Positions 31,061-32,984 of a stretch of 32,984 nt of DNA are shown here, in pieces. How positions within the stretch are numbered: the first letter of the stretch is position 1; every line of letters begins with the position of its first letter. Below the pieces are notes generated by a model. It made no database searches. It was not told the DNA's origin and saw only the letters and a list, made by a program, of their open reading frames with translations. Position numbers and translations under genes: made by a program. This stretch comes from Guillardia theta CCMP2712 (taxonomy: Eukaryota; Cryptophyceae; Pyrenomonadales; Geminigeraceae): positions 618,807 to 651,790 of the forward strand of contig NW_005434655.1 of the NCBI RefSeq assembly GCF_000315625.1, written 5' to 3'.

Positions 31061-31434
31061 GATTTCAGGACATTCAAGGGCCCTCCATTTCCATGGCGGA
31101 GCGCCAGGGATTAGGCAGGAGGACGAGTGGGGGTGGCGGGAGCGAAGGAGAGCATGAGAGCTCGCAGCAGTAGACATAAGCTGTGTGCTATGGATGAAAG
31201 GCGGGTGCTGAGCTTGTCAGGCATTCTGAGCTGCCCACGGCGATTCTGTGAATCATTCCTCTGCAGTTTCGGAGGTGTAGTTAGTATTTTTGCAAGCGAG
31301 AAGACGCAGAAGCAGGAAACTACCTGTTGTCTTTCTTCCCCTCGATTATCTGTCTAGCTTGTTTTTCTCATCGTGGATCCCCTCCTTTGTTCTTCAAGCT
31401 CTGCTAACCGAGGCTGCCCAACAGATGTTTGGCC
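31061..31434. other. Upstream flank of the F-box gene
   Basis: About 370 nt of mixed composition following the GC island. The frame from 31127 is open for 76 codons without any domain signal and ends before the F-box start. It probably contains the 5' untranslated region. Confidence 0.45.
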
Positions 31435-32984
31435 ATGTCCTACGAAAGGGAAGGGAAGTCATCGATTGAACGCGAGATGGAGCCACCAACATCACGAAAC
31501 AGAGCAATGACATCATGCTCAAACGTACCTGGAGGTCTGCTGGAGGGACTGATATCCTCGGACGTCTTCGTGTTCGTACTGTCAAGCATGCTGGAACCGG
31601 ATCAGCTAGCTCGCATTGCAATGTATCCCTGCTTCTGCTCCTCTGCGTTCCCTGAGACGATCCTTGTGCAGGACATGCCGTGCAGGTTACGTTGCAACGT
31701 CTCTTTCCTCCATCTGGCTGGAATGCTGCCAGACGAAGTATCGATTCGCAGTCACTTCCAGGCAAAAGCAGGAGATTGCGAGGCTGGCACATTTCCTTGC
31801 AGGAGGAGGAGGAGGAGGAGGAGGAGGAGGAGGAGGAGGAGGAGGAGGAGGAGGAGGAGGAGGAGATGAGAGGCAGTCTTGCTTCTCCAATCTGCCTCAT
31901 CAACCGATTGAGCAAGAGCTGTGTTCTTGGAGGCAAGTTAGCAGGCATGGAGGAGAAGAGCAAGAGGCGCCAGAGGCTCGACAGGCGGACGCCTTGGACA
32001 GAGCTGAGATGATCCGGGCATCAGTGCTACTGGTGCGGACGCTGAGGAAGGTAGTGGGGTTCCTTTGGCTGCAAGGACACGGGTACATGCAGTCCCCTGT
32101 AGAAAAGGCCTTGCAGATGATGACGGTGAAGCCGCCGTGCGGATGCCTGTCGGCTGTGGTGTCAACTCCGGTCTGCTTTGAGGTGTGTGCAGCGAGGAGC
32201 GAGGAGCGAGGAGCGAGGAGCGAGGAGGTCTTTGCTGAGGGTGATGGCAGGGAGTGCACGCGTACTGGTACGAGCTGACCAAGGTGAGGAAGGGAAGGCG
32301 GCAGAGTGAAGAAGGGCAGGAGGGGGAGAGGGAAAAGGGAGCAGGGGCGGGCGGGAGGGGAAAGCTACGGTATAGAAGGGAGGGAGGCCGATCGAAGTTT
32401 GGGAACAGGGAGGAGGGGAAGGATGGAGAGTGGGAGGACGGCATCGTTTGTGGTTGACGAGACCCCGGGGTGCAGGAGGAGAGGGATCTTGCGATCTGGC
32501 ACAGAGAGTACCGCCTCATCTCGACGATGCTCCGCAGCCTGTCGTTTCTCAGCCCCTTCCTGAACACTTTCCTGCACAATCACTGCTCGAAAGTCAAGCA
32601 GGTGATACGAAGGGGGGATGCTAGAAGAAAGACAGGAGGAGGGGGACGCTAGAAGAAAGACAGGAGGAGGGAGGAAGAGAAGAGAAGGACGAGGAAGAGA
32701 GAAGAGGGATGAGGATGGGAGTATCGGAGGTGGAGAAGGAGGATGAAGGAGGATGGGAGGGGCGGGGGAACAGAAGCGGGAAGCAGGAGAAAGCAAGGAG
32801 GAGGAGAGGAAATGGGAATGAGGAGTATGTAAGAGAAAAGTAACATTCTTATGTTCAGACATGTTGCGAGGAGGGTGGGGGAATGGCGACAGAGATGAGC
32901 GAGGAGGAAGTACTCAGAGGCTCTCGCGTGAGCAGCTCCTGCTGCCTCCTCCCTCTGTCTGTGAAGGAGATTCAGGTAGGTGGG
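31435..32984 (+). CDS. F-box protein, N-terminal part (continues beyond the window)
   Basis: Predicted substrate-recruiting subunit of an SCF ubiquitin ligase, binding Skp1 through the F-box. Exon 1 is 31435-31622. A 49-nt intron and an acceptor at 31671 join it in phase to exon 2. The joined region (residues 36-85) reads as an F-box: LISSDVFVFVLSSMLEPDQL, then ARIAMTCRAG, and IWLECCQTKYRF. Exon 2 continues through a run of about 24 Gly codons (31800-31866) into LDRAEMIRASVLLVRTLRK. Further exons lie near 32092-32180 (SPVEKALQMMTVKPPCGC), 32251-32283 (VHAYWYELTK), 32476-32600 (IWHREYRLISTMLRSLSFLS) and 32861-32974 (MATEMSEEEVLRGSR), followed by a GTAGGT donor. The stop and any substrate-binding repeats lie outside the window. 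Borders after exon 2 are approximate. Confidence 0.7.
31800..31866 (+). repeat. GGA trinucleotide repeat encoding poly-Gly
   Basis: (GGA)n of about 22 units lies in frame inside the F-box gene, immediately after AHFLA. It may be translated as poly-Gly, or removed in part by splicing, since it begins next to a CAG. Confidence 0.85.
32284..32470. repeat. GA-rich intron of the F-box gene
   Basis: Purine-rich sequence (GGGAGAGGGAAAAGGGAGC, GGGAGGGAGG) starts at the donor AAGGTGAGG and ends at the acceptor GGGGTGCAG. A second GA-rich intron runs from 32601 to 32859. Confidence 0.6.

Overview
The window is nuclear DNA of a eukaryote. Nearly every gene is split by GT-AG introns, and many of these are only about 40-60 nt long. 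The proteins are eukaryote-specific: a KDM5/JmjC-type histone demethylase, a kinesin-like protein, the WASH-complex subunit strumpellin, a Cid1/TRF4-type nucleotidyltransferase and an F-box protein. One protein starts with a secretory signal peptide followed by a basic transit-like stretch, with Trp right after the predicted cleavage site. That is the signature of import into a red-alga-derived complex plastid. With the compact introns and the abundant GGA/CCT simple repeats, this suggests a cryptophyte alga of the Guillardia theta type. This is an inference; another alga with a secondary plastid is not excluded. There is one 100-N assembly gap.

Layout: (1) 0.48-3.1 kb, minus strand: PDZ plus coiled-coil protein, possibly with extra 5' exons to 3.6 kb. 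(2) 4.2-5.9 kb, plus: noncanonical poly(A)/poly(U) polymerase. (3) 5.95-6.7 kb, minus: unrecognised single-exon protein. (4) 7.0-9.7 kb: gene-poor, with a spaced TACCCC-type repeat field and pyrimidine-rich simple sequence. (5) 9.7-13.4 kb, plus: JmjN-ARID-JmjC-C5HC2-FYRN demethylase, interrupted by the gap. (6) 14.3-17.3 kb, plus: divergent kinesin-like protein. (7) 17.8-19.5 kb, minus: App1-like phosphatidate phosphatase with a plastid-type leader. (8) 20.2-24.2 kb, plus: complete strumpellin. (9) 24.4-27.4 kb, minus: charged, proline-rich protein with CSPP1/CCDC66-like motifs. (10) 27.9-28.8 kb, plus, and 29.7-30.6 kb, minus: two unrecognised coiled-coil proteins. (11) 31.4 kb to the end, plus: F-box protein running off the edge.

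The genes are mostly single-copy housekeeping or cytoskeletal genes and do not form one pathway. Points that merit a second look: the demethylase domain combination (ARID together with FYRN, without an obvious PHD finger), the kinesin with an intact P-loop but degraded switch motifs, the plastid-type leader on App1, a 27-nt minisatellite kept open in frame, the related TACCCC fields at 7.2 and 27.5 kb, and GC-rich palindromic islands with an A-tract motif near gene starts.
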